Positions 24,931-37,135 of a stretch of 64,000 nt of DNA are shown piece after piece. The DNA is taken from contig JAKGHH010000006.1 of NCBI GenBank assembly GCA_022828595.1, positions 9,362,633 to 9,426,632 on the forward strand, written 5' to 3'. The position numbers and the translations under genes are program-made. Source of the DNA: Nelumbo lutea (Eukaryota; Streptophyta; Magnoliopsida; Proteales; Nelumbonaceae). Under the pieces are notes generated by a model. It saw nothing but the letters and a program-made list of their open reading frames with translations. It did not search any database and was not told where the DNA came from. Position 1 is the first letter of the stretch; the number at the start of each line of letters is the position of its first letter.

Positions 24931-25563
24931 TTTTATGAGGGGTAATTTGGCACGACATGGTAAATAAAGGTCACGTGGACGCGATCTGCCAGCAGGATGA
25001 CAACTCGGCAAGGGGGCTTAGTTAGTAGTTTGGGAGTCCGAGTGCTCGAGCACCTCAGCATAGAGTCACCTTGACACCTAAGCCAGTTTGAGGCCCAGGG
25101 ACCGAAGTGACACGTAATCGACTTCAGAAGCTTCTCATCGGACTCTAAACCTCCTAGAATCACATCACGTAATGGCAGGCCTTATCCTCTCCCCGCCCAG
25201 ATCAGGTGGTAACGATAAACTTCATTGACTGGTACATTACTCCTCGTCTAAAGCGAAAACGGATCTCATCTACTCAGGCCGAGGATTCCGGAATCGTCTC
25301 GTAAAACACACGACAGCTCAACTATATAAAGGCATCAACCCCTCTAGGGCCTAGGTACACGCGATTATTTACACACAAAGCTCTCTAGCATTCAAGCTTT
25401 CAGCTTACAACCACAACAAAGGTACTAACTTAAGCATTAGAGCGACATCCCCAGATTATCCACCCCGGTCTCTATGATCTCTGTTTTGCAGCTTGGTCCA
25501 GCTCGCTACGCGAACAACGCCCAGGCATCCATCCAGTTAGGAGCTTTCAGATCGCACATCATT
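24931..25563 (+). repeat. Gypsy-type solo LTR candidate
   Basis: It is GC-richer than its surroundings. The layout is LTR-like: ggccgaggattccggaatcg, then a TATA-like ctatataaaggcatc at about 25,322, then a leader and an end near cagatcgcacatca. No internal coding region is present. The edges are approximate because a target duplication was not found. Confidence 0.55.
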
Positions 25564-27799
25564 AGTTTTGTATATCCAAGAGTTAGCTAGTCAAGGTGAG
25601 CTTGTCTCCCAGGTGGTTCAATCCTCTCATTCTCTATTCGGGTCTGAGGAACCCTTACAGGACAAAGGAATAGACAACTACATGCATCATCCTTTTTCCA
25701 AGGTCCCTCACACTTCTACTAGTCAAATGAGTGAGGTTGCAACACAAGGAATATGATTCCCATGCGCCATCTCTCTTAAGGCAATTTCAACTTAAGACTT
25801 GTGGGAAATATGGAAGCAAAAAAAAAAACAAAAGACAAGGAAAAAGTCTAATTCAAATTTGTATTAAAACAAAACTAACAACACCCATAAAAATAAATTA
25901 TAATATTCAAGCAAATAATTCCAAAATGCATGTCCACTTAACTAAACAAAACCAAATTGAGACACCTATGAAAATGAGCAGATTTCAGCACTGATATTAA
26001 TTTAATCAAGTTAAAAAAAAAAATACTGAAAGAACCTAGAACACTCATTTGAATTAACTAACAAGTCAATCTAATGTTTCCAACATCTCAATAACATGAA
26101 ATCAACTAAGAACATGCATAATATTTAATCCATAAGAAGGTAATTCAATGTCAAAAGTAAAAAAATACTAGAGAATGAACTACCATAATAAGATTTAACA
26201 AAATAATAAAAAAAAAGTAGATTAGATGAGGTGAGAAGTTCACCTCTTTGTAGGCCCTTTGACAAACACTACAAGATAAGTGATTGAAATTGTTGGCTGC
26301 TCTTTTTGAGGTTGAGCCTTGCTTGAGTCAAATGGGTAGAGGGTTATTTCTCTGATGCTCCTTTGAGGCTTTTCTTTTTTTTCTTTCTTTCTTTTTTCTT
26401 GGATTGAATGATGATGGAGGATTGGTTCAGCTAGACTCTTCAAAGGGAGATGAGAGTTTGAGAGATGGAGAATGATTTCGGTGAGGGTTTTTGGTTTCTG
26501 AAGAAGGAGATAAGAGCTCGGGGATCTTGGTTCAAGCATGAGGGAAAGAGAGATTCGATGGCTAGGGTTCTTGGAAGATCATGGAGTGTTGCAAAGATGG
26601 AGATGGAAGTAAGGATTTGGTGGGTTTTAGTTGAGGGTAGAGGGTAAAGGAAGATTCTTCTTACCTTGGCCGAAAGATGGAAGAGATCCAAGATTTCTTC
26701 TTCATAGCATGGCCGGGAATGGTCTTTTTCTTGCTATTTTCATCTTTGTTCTTATCCTTTATTCTTCCTTCTTCTTCACAGCATGACCGAGTGGAGCCTT
26801 ACAATATGGAGAGCAGAGAGAGCTTTATAGGGGTTTGATGGTGGGAAGTTAGTGAGGGAGGAGGGTTGGTTCTTTAGTTTCATGGAGGTTTGGGATGAGA
26901 GAAAGAAGGAGGAGGATCAAGATGGAGCTAGGTTTCGGTTGGGTTCTGTTCCATGGAATGAGAGTAGGAAGAAGAAGATGGGGGGTTAAGAGTTCAGTGG
27001 TCTTGGTGTGGGAGAAGAGAATGGATGAATGAAGAGAGTCCCCCTTTAGATTTTTCTTTTTTTTCATCTTTAGGGTTTTTTCTTTTTTATCCAAAACCCA
27101 ATTGGGAGAGGGGTTTGCTAGGTTGGTTCGGTTAGGGATTGGTTTAGTTTCACTAGAACCGAACTAGACTTGGTTTGGTTAGGCTTGGACTAAATAGGAA
27201 AGGGTTTGTGGTCTAGTTTGGTTTGAGAATGAATGGTTAGGGTTTTAGGGTTTTAGGTAAACTCTCAAGATGATGGATGGCTAAGATTTTTTTTTATACT
27301 AATCTAAGGGATGGAGGGCTGCCACGTTTTTCCTTTTTCTTTGTTTTTCTCTCATTGGTCTTTTCCCCTTTTGACCAAATTTAATGCCTTGGGGATAGCT
27401 CACCTTGATTTTCTCCCCCTTGTCCCCTTTCCTTTAATGCCTAGAATGGGAAGAGTTTTAAATTTAAATTTTGAATTTGAGGGAGAATGGATAGGTGGCG
27501 GTTAGGGTTTTTGGGTGTGGAAGTGAGGGTTAGGCCAATCCTAGGGTGGAGAAACAAGGGGGTCTCAAATCTAGGGTCAAGATTGATTCTAGGTTTAGTG
27601 GGGGCTTTGGGTGATTTTCGAAAATGTGTAGGGTCCTAATTGAAAATATCTAGGGAGTTTTTGCAATGAAATGGCAAGTCTAAGGGGTTTGGTGTGCAGG
27701 ATTCAAAGGTTGAGATTAAAACTCAAGATACTAGGGTTTTCCTCAACCAACGAGATCGCATGAATTAGAATCTTCATAGATAGAGGGGCAAAATGGGGA

Positions 27800-29200
27800 A
27801 TTTTGTAAAGAAAATTTTAAGGGGGTTCTAAGGTGTTTTAAAAGGGAAATGATGGGGTTTGATGACCTTGAGGAGTGTGTCAGAGTGAGCAATCATGATT
27901 TAGAGTGTGTCAAGCAATGTGGACTGTTGAATCAAGATTTTTCTTGATAGAAGGGTAAAATGGTAATTTTGGGTCTGCAAATGGAGGGTTTATCTAGGTG
28001 TCTAGGAAGGCGATAATGTGGTTTAGGTGTATAAAAGGGTGTATCATAATGCAAATCTTGAAATAGGAGAGTAACGGCCAATAAGAGTCCTCGATTTGGA
28101 ATCTTAATAGATGATGGGTAAAATGATAATTTTAAGGTTTGAAGTTTAACGAATCGATGAGTGAGAGGTTTTGATGATCTTTGGAGGTGTTAGATGATGT
28201 GTGATGACGGATCTTGAATTTGGGGCGTATCGGGTAATGAGCATAGTCTATTTGGAATCTTTTTAAATGAAGGGTAAAATGGTAATTTTGGGGTATGAAA
28301 TGTGATGGATCAGGTTTTGATGGGATTTGGAGATGTCGAATGATGCATGGTGACGGATAACTTGAATATGGAGCATATCGGGCGATGAGGATAGTCTATT
28401 TTGAATCTTTTAAGCGAAGGGTAAAATAGTCATTTTGAAATCTGAAGTTTGACAAATAGTCGATTAGAAGGTTGATAAGGGTTTTGATATAGTTTGAAGG
28501 TCCCATATAGTGTGTCGTGATGGAAATCTTGGATTTGAGGAGTGATAGCCAATAAGGATCGTTGATTTGGAATCTTTTGGAGTTTAGGATAAAAAGGTAA
28601 TTTTAAGGTCTAAAATTGAATGGATGGTGGATCGGGAAGTCCATGGAAGTTTTGGTAAGTTTTGGGGGTCTTAGATGATGTGTTTCGATGAAGATCTTTG
28701 ATTTGGAAAACAACGGCCAATGAGGATCATTGGTTTAGAATCATTTTGGATGAAGGGAAAAATGGACATTTCGAGGTCCGATGTTGGACACTTGGTTGAT
28801 TGGGAAGTTGATGAAGGTTTTGGTATGTTTTGGGGGTCTTAGATGATGTGTTTCGATGAATATCTTTGATTTGGAATATAGCAGCCAATGAAGATCGTTG
28901 GCTAGGAATTGTTTTGGATAAAGGACAAAATGGACATTTTTTATGTCTGATGTTGGAAATTTGGTTGATCGGGAAGTTGATGGATGGGTAAATGAGGAAA
29001 TTTTAGGTTTAAGCTTGGTATAGCATGGATTTGAATTACAAGGTTGTGAAGAGGGTTTGGTCATGACAAGGATGTGTGGATCATAGGTTTTTTGTTCGAG
29101 AAGTACCGTACTGTGAGATGTGTCAAAATGGAACCTCTGAAGGATGAACGGCGAGATCAAAGAATTTATGGCTGAAATTTGGTGTGATTGGTTGTTTGAA
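27800..29200. repeat. Diverged tandem array in long repeat copy 3
   Basis: Units of about 170-200 bp share gatttggaatc, aagggtaaaatgg-aattttg and gatgatgtgtttcgatgaa (for example 28,672 and 28,842, 170 bp apart). The array is related to that at 15,400-17,150. Confidence 0.7.
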
Positions 29201-29499
29201 GATTTGGTTTCGTGTGATGGGGTCTAATTGGGTAACAGGCATGGTGAGGTGGCATAATTGGGACAATCTTATGGATTTAACGATGGATTTGAGGGTATTT
29301 CAGTTAAAATTTGGTTTCCTAGGGTTTTGGCATATCCTAAAGATGTTGGCAAGGTTTGATCGGGCATTTAGAGTATGAGAAGTGGGTTAGAAAGGGGACC
29401 GAGCAAAAATTGAGTGCTTACAATTTTAGTTTTACTTCGTGTTCGCTAGCTTGGTCAACATTGGACCTTTTTGATCGTTACTTATCAATAGCAATGGAA

Positions 29500-32400
29500 C
29501 TACCGGGTAGGTTCCACCGGCGTCCTCTTACTCGTCACCAACACTGGACCGTTGTTTGTCAACGTCAGCACTGGACGTTTTCTTAAAGTATGACCCGTCA
29601 CTGACGTCCTCTTATAAAATTGCATCATTACCGTCGTTGGTGACCCATTTGTAACCAACGGTGGGTTTTGGAACTGCGATGTGGGGGAGGAAATAGGAGA
29701 ACGATGGTGACCAATGGCACTGTGGTGTGAGGGAGGAGAGAGGAGAACGGCGATGGGTTTTCGAATAGATGAAGTCATTGACTGGCATCTATTTGACAAA
29801 ATGCGTAGCAACCCGCCCCTTTCTGCACGCAGCCCCCATGTCAACTCTACCACATCTACCACCTCTAACAGACCTCCCCTCCTCCATGTTCTACCACCCC
29901 TACTAGACCTTCCACTTGTACTACCAACTACTGATCCTGATGATGACCCAACTACATAAGTTGTTGGAGTTTGATGGGGCATGTATGAGTCAACAACAAC
30001 TTATGTAGATATAGCTCCTCTCTTGGGTGGCAAGGCTTTCCTTCTCACAGCTTGGGTAGGATCATGATCAACAACAGGCCTCTATACCTACAATTCAAAT
30101 ACCCTACTTAGTACATAGTACACAAAAAAAAAAGATGGTAACAAATTCATTTGTGTTGAGGCTTGTGTGATTTTACCTCTAGAGTTTCTCTATTCATATT
30201 CGAAGGAGGGGCTCTGCAATTCCATTTATTGTGCCCCGATATACCACAAATTAAACACCTAACTGTCTTACGTTTTAGTGGGTCATGGTACAAAGGGGTT
30301 GCTTCATCCTCTTCTCTTCTTCTTCTGGTTGGGGTCGACCTGGCCTCCTCCTCACTATAGGAGGTCTAACTGGGTGGTATTGCACTTGTTTCCAGTATTC
30401 CTACCTTAGGAGAGCATGAATAAAATGATTGTACACCTTTGCATAGGTTGCCATGTGGAAGTCCTTGTCACATAGGTCGTCCACCCTACCTCTTGTAAAA
30501 GTAAGCACCGTAAGTCCATGAGCACAAGGTACCCAACAAGCCTGTTAATGCATTATACAATAACTAAGTACATGTACAATGAACTTCTCAAGCCAATAAC
30601 ACACAACAAAATGGATCTAAAGTATATGGGCAATAAACATCACCTAGCTTCCTTTTTTATCTTGTCAATGATTGCTTGCACCTTCGGCAATAGATCAAAC
30701 CCAGGTGCAATGGATGCCTTGTGTCTATAATATATCTTCTACATCAATCTTTTCCTTATGTCCTCCAACATCTCAATAATAGGCATTGCTTTGGCCTCCC
30801 AACCACATTAAATATTTCTATTTAGTTGTTTGTTATGTCATTAAACTTAATTACTAGGTCAAACCCATGCCTAGATTGACCATGTGTCAGTGGGGATTCT
30901 GCTAAGCCATTCATATGCATATCTAGATATGCTTTTTATTAGTTCAATGTAATGAACAAAGTCAACGTGGGTATATGATTTCCCAACAACCCATATGACA
31001 TCCTTCAATGCCATCCCCGTAAAGATTTTTTTGAAGTTGCTATAATAGACAGAACCTATAATTTGCACCAGGCATGCAACATGATACTGCTTTAACAATG
31101 CCCTGCAAACAACGATCACATTTATTAGTGCTAATTGTACTCAAAACAAAGGAAATTAGGCATTAACTATAAACAAATATATACATACCTTCTACCTATT
31201 CGACATAAATGTCCACCTGTGCGGGTCATCAATACCCAAGTCTTCTCTTAACTCAACCAAAACCATGTCTAATTGTCCATGCTTTCAGCTTTCACCAAGA
31301 ATATGCAATAAGAAAGATGCCATTATTGCCATCAATCCTACAACTATAAGTATTATACCCCCCTATTACAACAGTCTTGGTGTGGCAACCATCCAGTCCA
31401 ATAATCTTTTTGTAGCCATTCAATAACTCATCCCTTGGACATGCAACGCATATAAAGACTCTCTTGAAAATCTTAAATGTGTCTTCTTTTAAGGCAAGTG
31501 GGGCATGTAGTTTCACAATAGACCCAGGGTTGCTTGCAAACAAGGTTGTACAATACTGAGGGAATACTGCATATGATTCTGCCAATGACCCCCTGATCCT
31601 ATCAACAACCTTAAGCTTAGCCCTATGTTTTTCCTCCAGGAGACATCTATCCCATACATTCTCTAGATTTCAGACCTAAGCACATGGCTTGACATGTTAG
31701 GATCAGCCCTTACCGGCCCTTTAATTTTTATTGACGGCCATGTATTTGTTGCCTCATGATTTGTAGTCACCCTCAAACAACTATGTGTATCATTGAGGGT
31801 CTTCACTATGAAACTGTCTTCATCATGGTTAAGGGATGCATGAATCCTCCAGCCACAGTCAACTGTAGAACAAACCCCAATAAACCTACTCTTCTCATTT
31901 TTCTTTCTTTTAATCTTTATACCCTCCACTACACAATAATGCCTCAATGCTTGCCTAAAATCTTTTACAATGGAAAACTCCATACCAACCCGAAAACTTG
32001 GATTGGAAAGTCAAAATCCCTTGTATTGCCCCGGTACCTTGGACTACCATATTCATTAATAGGCTCATAGTCAAACAAATCAGCACCAACACCATCATGT
32101 ACACCCTCATTACCACCATCCTGTACACCCTTGTTGTCAACACCTTGATCATCCCCACCCGCATGGTCCACACCGTTAGGATCCGAGCCCTCATGATCCC
32201 CACCATCATAATCCAAACCCTCATGATCCCCAACAACATCATCTTCATAATCCTCACCATCATCATACAAACCTCCAATCATCAACATCATCATCAAATT
32301 CCATCCCCTTATCATGGCCATGGCTATCATCAGTTACACCTCCTTCAACATCAACTACATAACAGTTGATATCATCATTATCATCATCTTGCAATTGGTT

Positions 32401-32759
32401 GTTTCCCTTGCCACTGCACCCATCATCCATACCAACACACTTGGTTTCGGTATAAATAATATAGAGCATTATCTTACGGAGGTCTCCGTGGGTGGCAAAC
32501 ATTACCATCACATCATTCTCACAATGAAGAACACCTAAATGCTCATCTAACTCCAACCTGGTATCTTGTAGTTGATAGTCACCATGTTTCCAAGAAGTAT
32601 ACCAACCAATGAACAGAAGTCATTCAAGATGTTCAAATAGCATATTCTATCACTATCCACATATCCAACCTGACCATTTACGTATGATAATTTTCCATCT
32701 GTGGTCTTCCAATGACCACTATAATTGATGATGAACATGTATCTACTCCCATCCATCAC
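29500..32759 (-). pseudogene. MULE transposase (MuDR family), inactivated
   Basis: On the minus strand the order is as follows. A PB1-like N-terminal domain (32,759-32,547: MFIINYSGHW, VGYVDSDRICYLNIL). An acidic Asp/Gly linker (about 32,540-32,000). The MuDR DNA-binding region (31,983-31,663: EFSIVKDFRQALRHYCV, CGWRIHASL, H-C). The transposase core (31,585-31,190: IIGLDGCHTK, GGYNTYSCRIDGNN, HRWTFMSNR). Its continuation at 31,119-30,871 (SNFKKIFTGMALKDVIW, YEWLSRIPTDTWS). A CCHC zinc knuckle (about 30,255-30,207: CLICGISGHNKWNC). A basic C-terminus. In the core the conserved MSDRQK motif reads MSNR-stop-K, so the second catalytic Asp is Asn and is followed by a stop. An intron of about 90 bp after this point has GT/AG borders. 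Several frameshifts. Confidence 0.9.
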
Positions 32760-33848
32760 CTACATCATAGATATGGACAAATATAGTTACAATATGTTGA
32801 TTATAAGCTACAATTACTGTAGTTTATAAGCTGCACTATAACTGATATAAGCTATTGTTTCCACATGATTATATACATTATTAGTCTATAACATAAGTTA
32901 CACTATTACCTACACCATAATCTACACAATAAGCTACACTATAACATATACCATAATCTACACAAAAAGCTACACTATAACCTACACCATAAGTTACACT
33001 ATGAGCTAAACTATAAGCTACATTATAACATATAACATACACTGTAATCTCTATAAGCTATACTTTAAGCTACACCGACTATATTATAAGCACACACAAG
33101 CTAAAACATAAGCTAAATTCCCCATCTATAACATTCCAATCATGGGCCCTACATTTATTTACTTCTATTGGCAGTTTCATGTGGAAATAATGTTTTGAAC
33201 ATTTTGTTGAGCACCTGGATCCATGTGTGGATCCCATGTGTATGAATTAAAGCATACACATGGGTCCCAACACACCACATATACCCACATTTGTGAGTGA
33301 TCCCCCAAAACCTAGCTATCTACCACAATTCCAAGTGTCATTTTACCTAGATCGAATGGGGAGGTTTTCAATGAATCTCTGTGAGTAGTCCCCCTAAACC
33401 TAGCTAAAAAGCACATAAAAAGCTGGACCATATCTTTGTGGTGACAGAAAACGCAGGCTTTTAAAACTCCTTTTGGAATCCCATTGCAAAACATTGAATC
33501 AGTTGTAAGAAAAAACTCTAAGAACAAGCTCAAAGAGAGGACAAATGTCATCCTTCCATCGAAAAAAAATATGATGGAAACACAGACTTTTCCATACAAA
33601 CCTGTTGTGCACTGCCATACCACCCCCGGAGTTTGCAGCAAAAGTCATAGAAGACGATTGTGAATCCTTCTCCACTAGAACGATGATAAACAATTTTTGG
33701 GAGAGAATAATAATGATTTGAGCCTTTAATCGATCCCTTATTAAGGAAGGGTAAGAAAGTAATTTGCAAAATGGGTTCGACCTGAGTGAGACTTAACGGA
33801 AGGGTAAAAATGTAAAATCAACTTTTCCATCCCTATTTAACAACGATG
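32760..33848. other. 5' non-coding part of the MULE
   Basis: From 32,780 to 33,110 there is a degenerate array of taagctacactata-type motifs. 33,300-33,770 holds short minus-strand frames without recognisable domains. Probably the promoter and leader side of the transposase gene. Confidence 0.5.
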
Positions 33849-33951
33849 ACAATTGTCAGAAAACTTAAGGGTACCGCTAGAGAATATCTAAACAATAAGG
33901 GTACAACTTGTCAATTTCATGAAGAATAGGGGTAGTTTAAGAGATTTACCC
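33849..33951 (-). repeat. Right terminal inverted repeat of the MULE
   Basis: Reverse complement begins gggtaaatctcttaaacta. It aligns without gaps to the left TIR. Confidence 0.95.
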
Positions 33952-34870
33952 TTTATATAAATGATAAATATGCTTTCATTGAATTATTTTATTAAATATA
34001 TTCTTTCTCATTGTTATAATTATGGGTTTATATATATCACTCTATTTTAGTTTTTCATAATTTCCATTTTGATTTTTTCATTGTTTTTAAAAACGTTATT
34101 TATTTATATAAATAATAGCTATAATTTCTAAGTAATACAAATGGTTTTAAATAATTACCACACTATTTTAGTTTTTTATGATTTTAATTTATAATTTTTA
34201 TTATAATTATAATTATTTTATTTTATTTATTTAGTATATTTATATAAATGATAAATGTGCTTTTGTTGAATTATTTTATTAAATATATGCTTTTTTCATT
34301 GTTATAATTATGGGTTTTTATCACTATATTTTAGTTTTTCATAATTTTAATTTCGAATTTTTATTATTATTTTTTAATATTTACTTAGTTATTTATATAA
34401 ATAATATCTATAATTTTTAAATAATAAATATGTTTTTAATTAATTACCACTCTATTTTAGTTTTTATGATCTTAATTTTTAATTTTTAGTATAATTATAA
34501 TTTTTTATTTTACTTAGTATAATTATATAAATGATAAGTATGCTTTAATTGAATTATTTTATTAAATATATAATTTTCATTGTTATAATTATGGGTTTAT
34601 ATCACTCTATTTTAGCTTTTTTTGTAATTTTTATTTTGATATTTTTATTAAATTTTTAAAGAATATTTATTTTTTTTACATAAATAATAGCTATATTTCA
34701 AAAATAAATATGTTTTAAATAATTACTACTCTATTTTAGTTTTTATTATTTTAATTTTTATTTGTATTATAATTATAATTTTTTTATTTTATTTATTTAG
34801 TATATTTATATAAATGATAAGTATGCTTTTTGGAAATTTTATTTATTTAGTATTTTTATATAAATAATAT
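33952..34870. repeat. AT-rich tandem repeat, ~285-bp monomers
   Basis: The landmark atgataaatatgctttnattgaatt recurs at 33,961, 34,248, 34,531 and 34,814, spacings 287, 283 and 283 bp, with matching sequence between. A partial unit lies left of the MULE at 24,380-24,480. Confidence 0.88.
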
Positions 34871-35227
34871 GTATATGTTTTCAAATAAAAATATGCCTTA
34901 CTTTTAACATATATGTAGAATGAAACATATAAATTTGTTATATTAAATTACTTTTTTATTTCTTTAATCTTTAGTTTAATTTTTTTAATTAGAGAAATTT
35001 AATTGTTTAAAATTCTTATATAATATTAATAACATCATATAAAATGATATCAATTTAAATAGTCAAAATTTGAGCATGAATGCATGGCATATAAATCATG
35101 TAAATCTATCTATAAATTACAAATAGAACTACAATTACAAACATATTCTTTATCTACAAAATAAAAATATAATTCATAAAGATTTAAATAAGAAAAAAGT
35201 AAAAAGTATACTTTCCTATGATGAAAT

Positions 35228-35262
35228 CTTCTTCTTCTTCTTCTTCTTCTTCTTCTTCCTCT
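35228..35262. repeat. (CTT)n microsatellite
   Basis: About 11 perfect CTT units. Confidence 0.9.
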
Positions 35263-35785
35263 TTTCTTCCATTCTTTACTCTTTCTTTTGTCCTAAAGTA
35301 GAGCTCTTGGTGGACGGTTGAATATACTTTCCACCGAAAAACATGTGAAAACTATTCAAAAAGTAAAAAACATGGGCAAAGTTCTTGTGAGCAGCAAAGG
35401 TCTTGTGGGTAGACATGGGTAGAGTTCTTGTAAGCAGGAGATCCACACTCTTCTTTGATACCAATCCTTGGAAAATGAAATGGAACTATAGGATTGGCGA
35501 GGGAATAGGTTTTGGGTAGGGCACCCCCTCCCCATCCCTAACCTGTAGTCAAGATTCTTTATCCCATCCCTTACTCGTTTATAGTGGGGGAGATGGGTTT
35601 AAAGCAAGGCGATTATTCTTCATTGAGGCACTGAATTCTTGATTTTTCCTTACCCCAAATCAACCACTTAAAAATAATCTCATTTATGAACATTTTACAA
35701 ATAACATTATAGGAATTTGGAGATATTTTAGGAATTTAATTATGAAAATTTAGAGGTGCTTTAGAAATAGAATTATGGAATCTTA

Positions 35786-36800
35786 GGATTCTAAGGCCCT
35801 AATTGGCATCAACCAAGATAATCTCATTCTCAGAATCCTTTCTAAAAATGGATGGAGTCTGAGAATTTTCATCCTGAGAATCACTGTATTCCTGTTTGGT
35901 ACAATCATTTGATTCATGTTTCTCAGAAATAGAACCACATTTAGCAACAACCAATTTCTTTGAATCAATTCTTTGATAGACAAAATGACACACCAATCCA
36001 TGAGCAACAATCCATCCTAACTTCACCATTTGTGAGCAATACAAGGACTTATTAAAAAAGTTTTTAACTGCTACACTGTCATCCTAGCTACAACATCACC
36101 ATCTGTGAGCAACAATCAAATTTTTGGGATCAAGAGAGTATGAAACAATCAATTTATCATTTTGTAGATGCACCTGTTTGCCCATGCACCAACAATAAAA
36201 TTTATTGAGATCAAGAGTTCTATACCTATGAGTTGGGAGAGTGACGATGGTGCTGGAGATGACCAATGGAGAAAGAACGACTGAAATGATTCTTAGATTG
36301 AGAAGAAAAGAAAAAAAACAATAGAGAGAGTCATTACAACTTGCAATAAGATGTTGTATGAGGAAGATGATGTAGAAAAAACAAAACTAGTTGAAATATT
36401 ACCTAAGATAGAGTATGAGGAAGATGATGTCGACAACGCTGGAGAAGGATGGAGAGAGTCGTTGCAACTTGCAAGAAGATGCAAGACAAAATGTGAAGAG
36501 AACGAGGGTTTTATGTTGAATATATTTGCAATTACCATTGTACCCTCACTATCATGTGTGACTCTTGTCACACGTGTTCATTTTTTAAAGAATGACGTCA
36601 CAAAACTGAATTCGATCGAGAATTCTCGTTCAAAGAATCCAAATTTTTTCACTCCAATGAATCGAGCTGGCGGAAGGTTTTTTCATCCCATTTTGAATGA
36701 GAAACAGAGACTGGGCAAAACCAAATGCGGTTTTCATTCTCAAAATCATGAGAATCACTAGAAATAATTATGAGAATTGATGCCAAACGAGACCTAAGAA
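35786..36800. mobile_element. ~1.0-kb PIF/Harbinger-like non-autonomous element
   Basis: The ends are inverted: ggccctaattggcatcaa at the left and ttgatgccaaacgagacc at the right. A TAA trinucleotide flanks each side, the target duplication expected for PIF/Harbinger. Open frames inside (36,351-36,761 plus, 36,571-36,293 minus) have no known domain. A truncated inverted copy is at 17,514-18,488. Confidence 0.7.
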
Positions 36801-37135
36801 TTTGAGGAAATTTTAGAGATATTCTAAAAATAATACTAAATTTAGGGATATTTTATTAATTTACCAATAGGTTCAGGGAATTATATAAAAACCACATCCC
36901 TGCCCCATCCTCGGTTCCGGGCAAAAATATTTTCCTCGTCCCCACTGTTTTAGGTAAACCTTTCTAATTGGTAAGTGCTGACCTTATATATTGGGGGCCC
37001 CAATGTTCTATGAAAGAATCTTCCGTTTTAGGATAAGTCTCTTCCACTAGTCTATGATGCCCATATTATTTAATGAAGCAATTTAACTATCCCAATGAAA
37101 CATATAGCTTAATTTTATGGTGCATCTTCAATTTT
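36800..37135 (-). repeat. Outer part of right member of the inverted repeat pair
   Basis: The reverse complement matches 17,197-17,513, including the ccgggcaaaaatattttcc block and the gaagattctttca block. Together with 35,786-36,800 it forms the right arm. Confidence 0.85.

Larger units (their letters stand above)
24652..29422 (+). repeat. Long dispersed repeat, copy 3, inserted in the MULE
   Basis: Starts tgtgaacatccc 68 bp inside the left MULE end and finishes at gagtgcttaca. It matches copy 2 (13,142-17,178) at both ends and in the diverged tandem arrays. The middle differs: it holds a gypsy-like LTR near 24,931-25,563 and unrelated AT-rich and purine-rich DNA. The flanks ataat/atttt do not give a clean target duplication. 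Open frames such as 26,440-26,691 and 28,741-29,160 are low-complexity and not convincing genes. Confidence 0.6.
24481..33951 (-). mobile_element. Complete Mutator-like element (MULE) with 103-bp TIRs
   Basis: 103-bp terminal inverted repeats at 24,481-24,583 and 33,849-33,951 both begin GGGTAAATCTCTTAAACTA. They align without gaps, with about 14 mismatches. A perfect 9-bp target duplication, tttatataa, flanks the element (24,472-24,480 and 33,952-33,960), the Mutator length. The uninterrupted target (ttagtata, then tttatataa, then atgataaat) is preserved in neighbouring satellite units at about 34,230-34,260. The interior has a minus-strand transposase relic and, near the left end, an inserted long repeat of 4.8 kb. 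The 9.5-kb size is largely due to that insertion. Confidence 0.95.

Noticed and set aside
28741..29160. 139-codon minus-strand frame
   Set aside because: Falls in the diverged tandem array of the long repeat; the protein has internal repetition mirroring the DNA and no domain.
13142..29422. Long repeat copies 2 and 3 as the paired LTRs of one element
   Set aside because: Copy 3 lies inside a MULE whose left end is outside it, and no gag-pol lies between the copies, so they are independent insertions.
29500..29982. 160-codon Gly/Ser/Arg-rich frame as an independent protein
   Set aside because: Position and strand fit the degenerate C-terminal end of the MULE transposase gene; the frame itself is not domain-like.
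31998..32369. Plus-strand 123-codon frame rich in Ile and Thr
   Set aside because: Antisense of the Asp/Gly-rich linker of the MULE transposase; low-complexity translation.
36351..36761. 136-codon open frame that could be a gene
   Set aside because: It lies inside a repeat present in an inverted copy at 17.5-18.5 kb, has no known domain and the frame is not conserved between copies.
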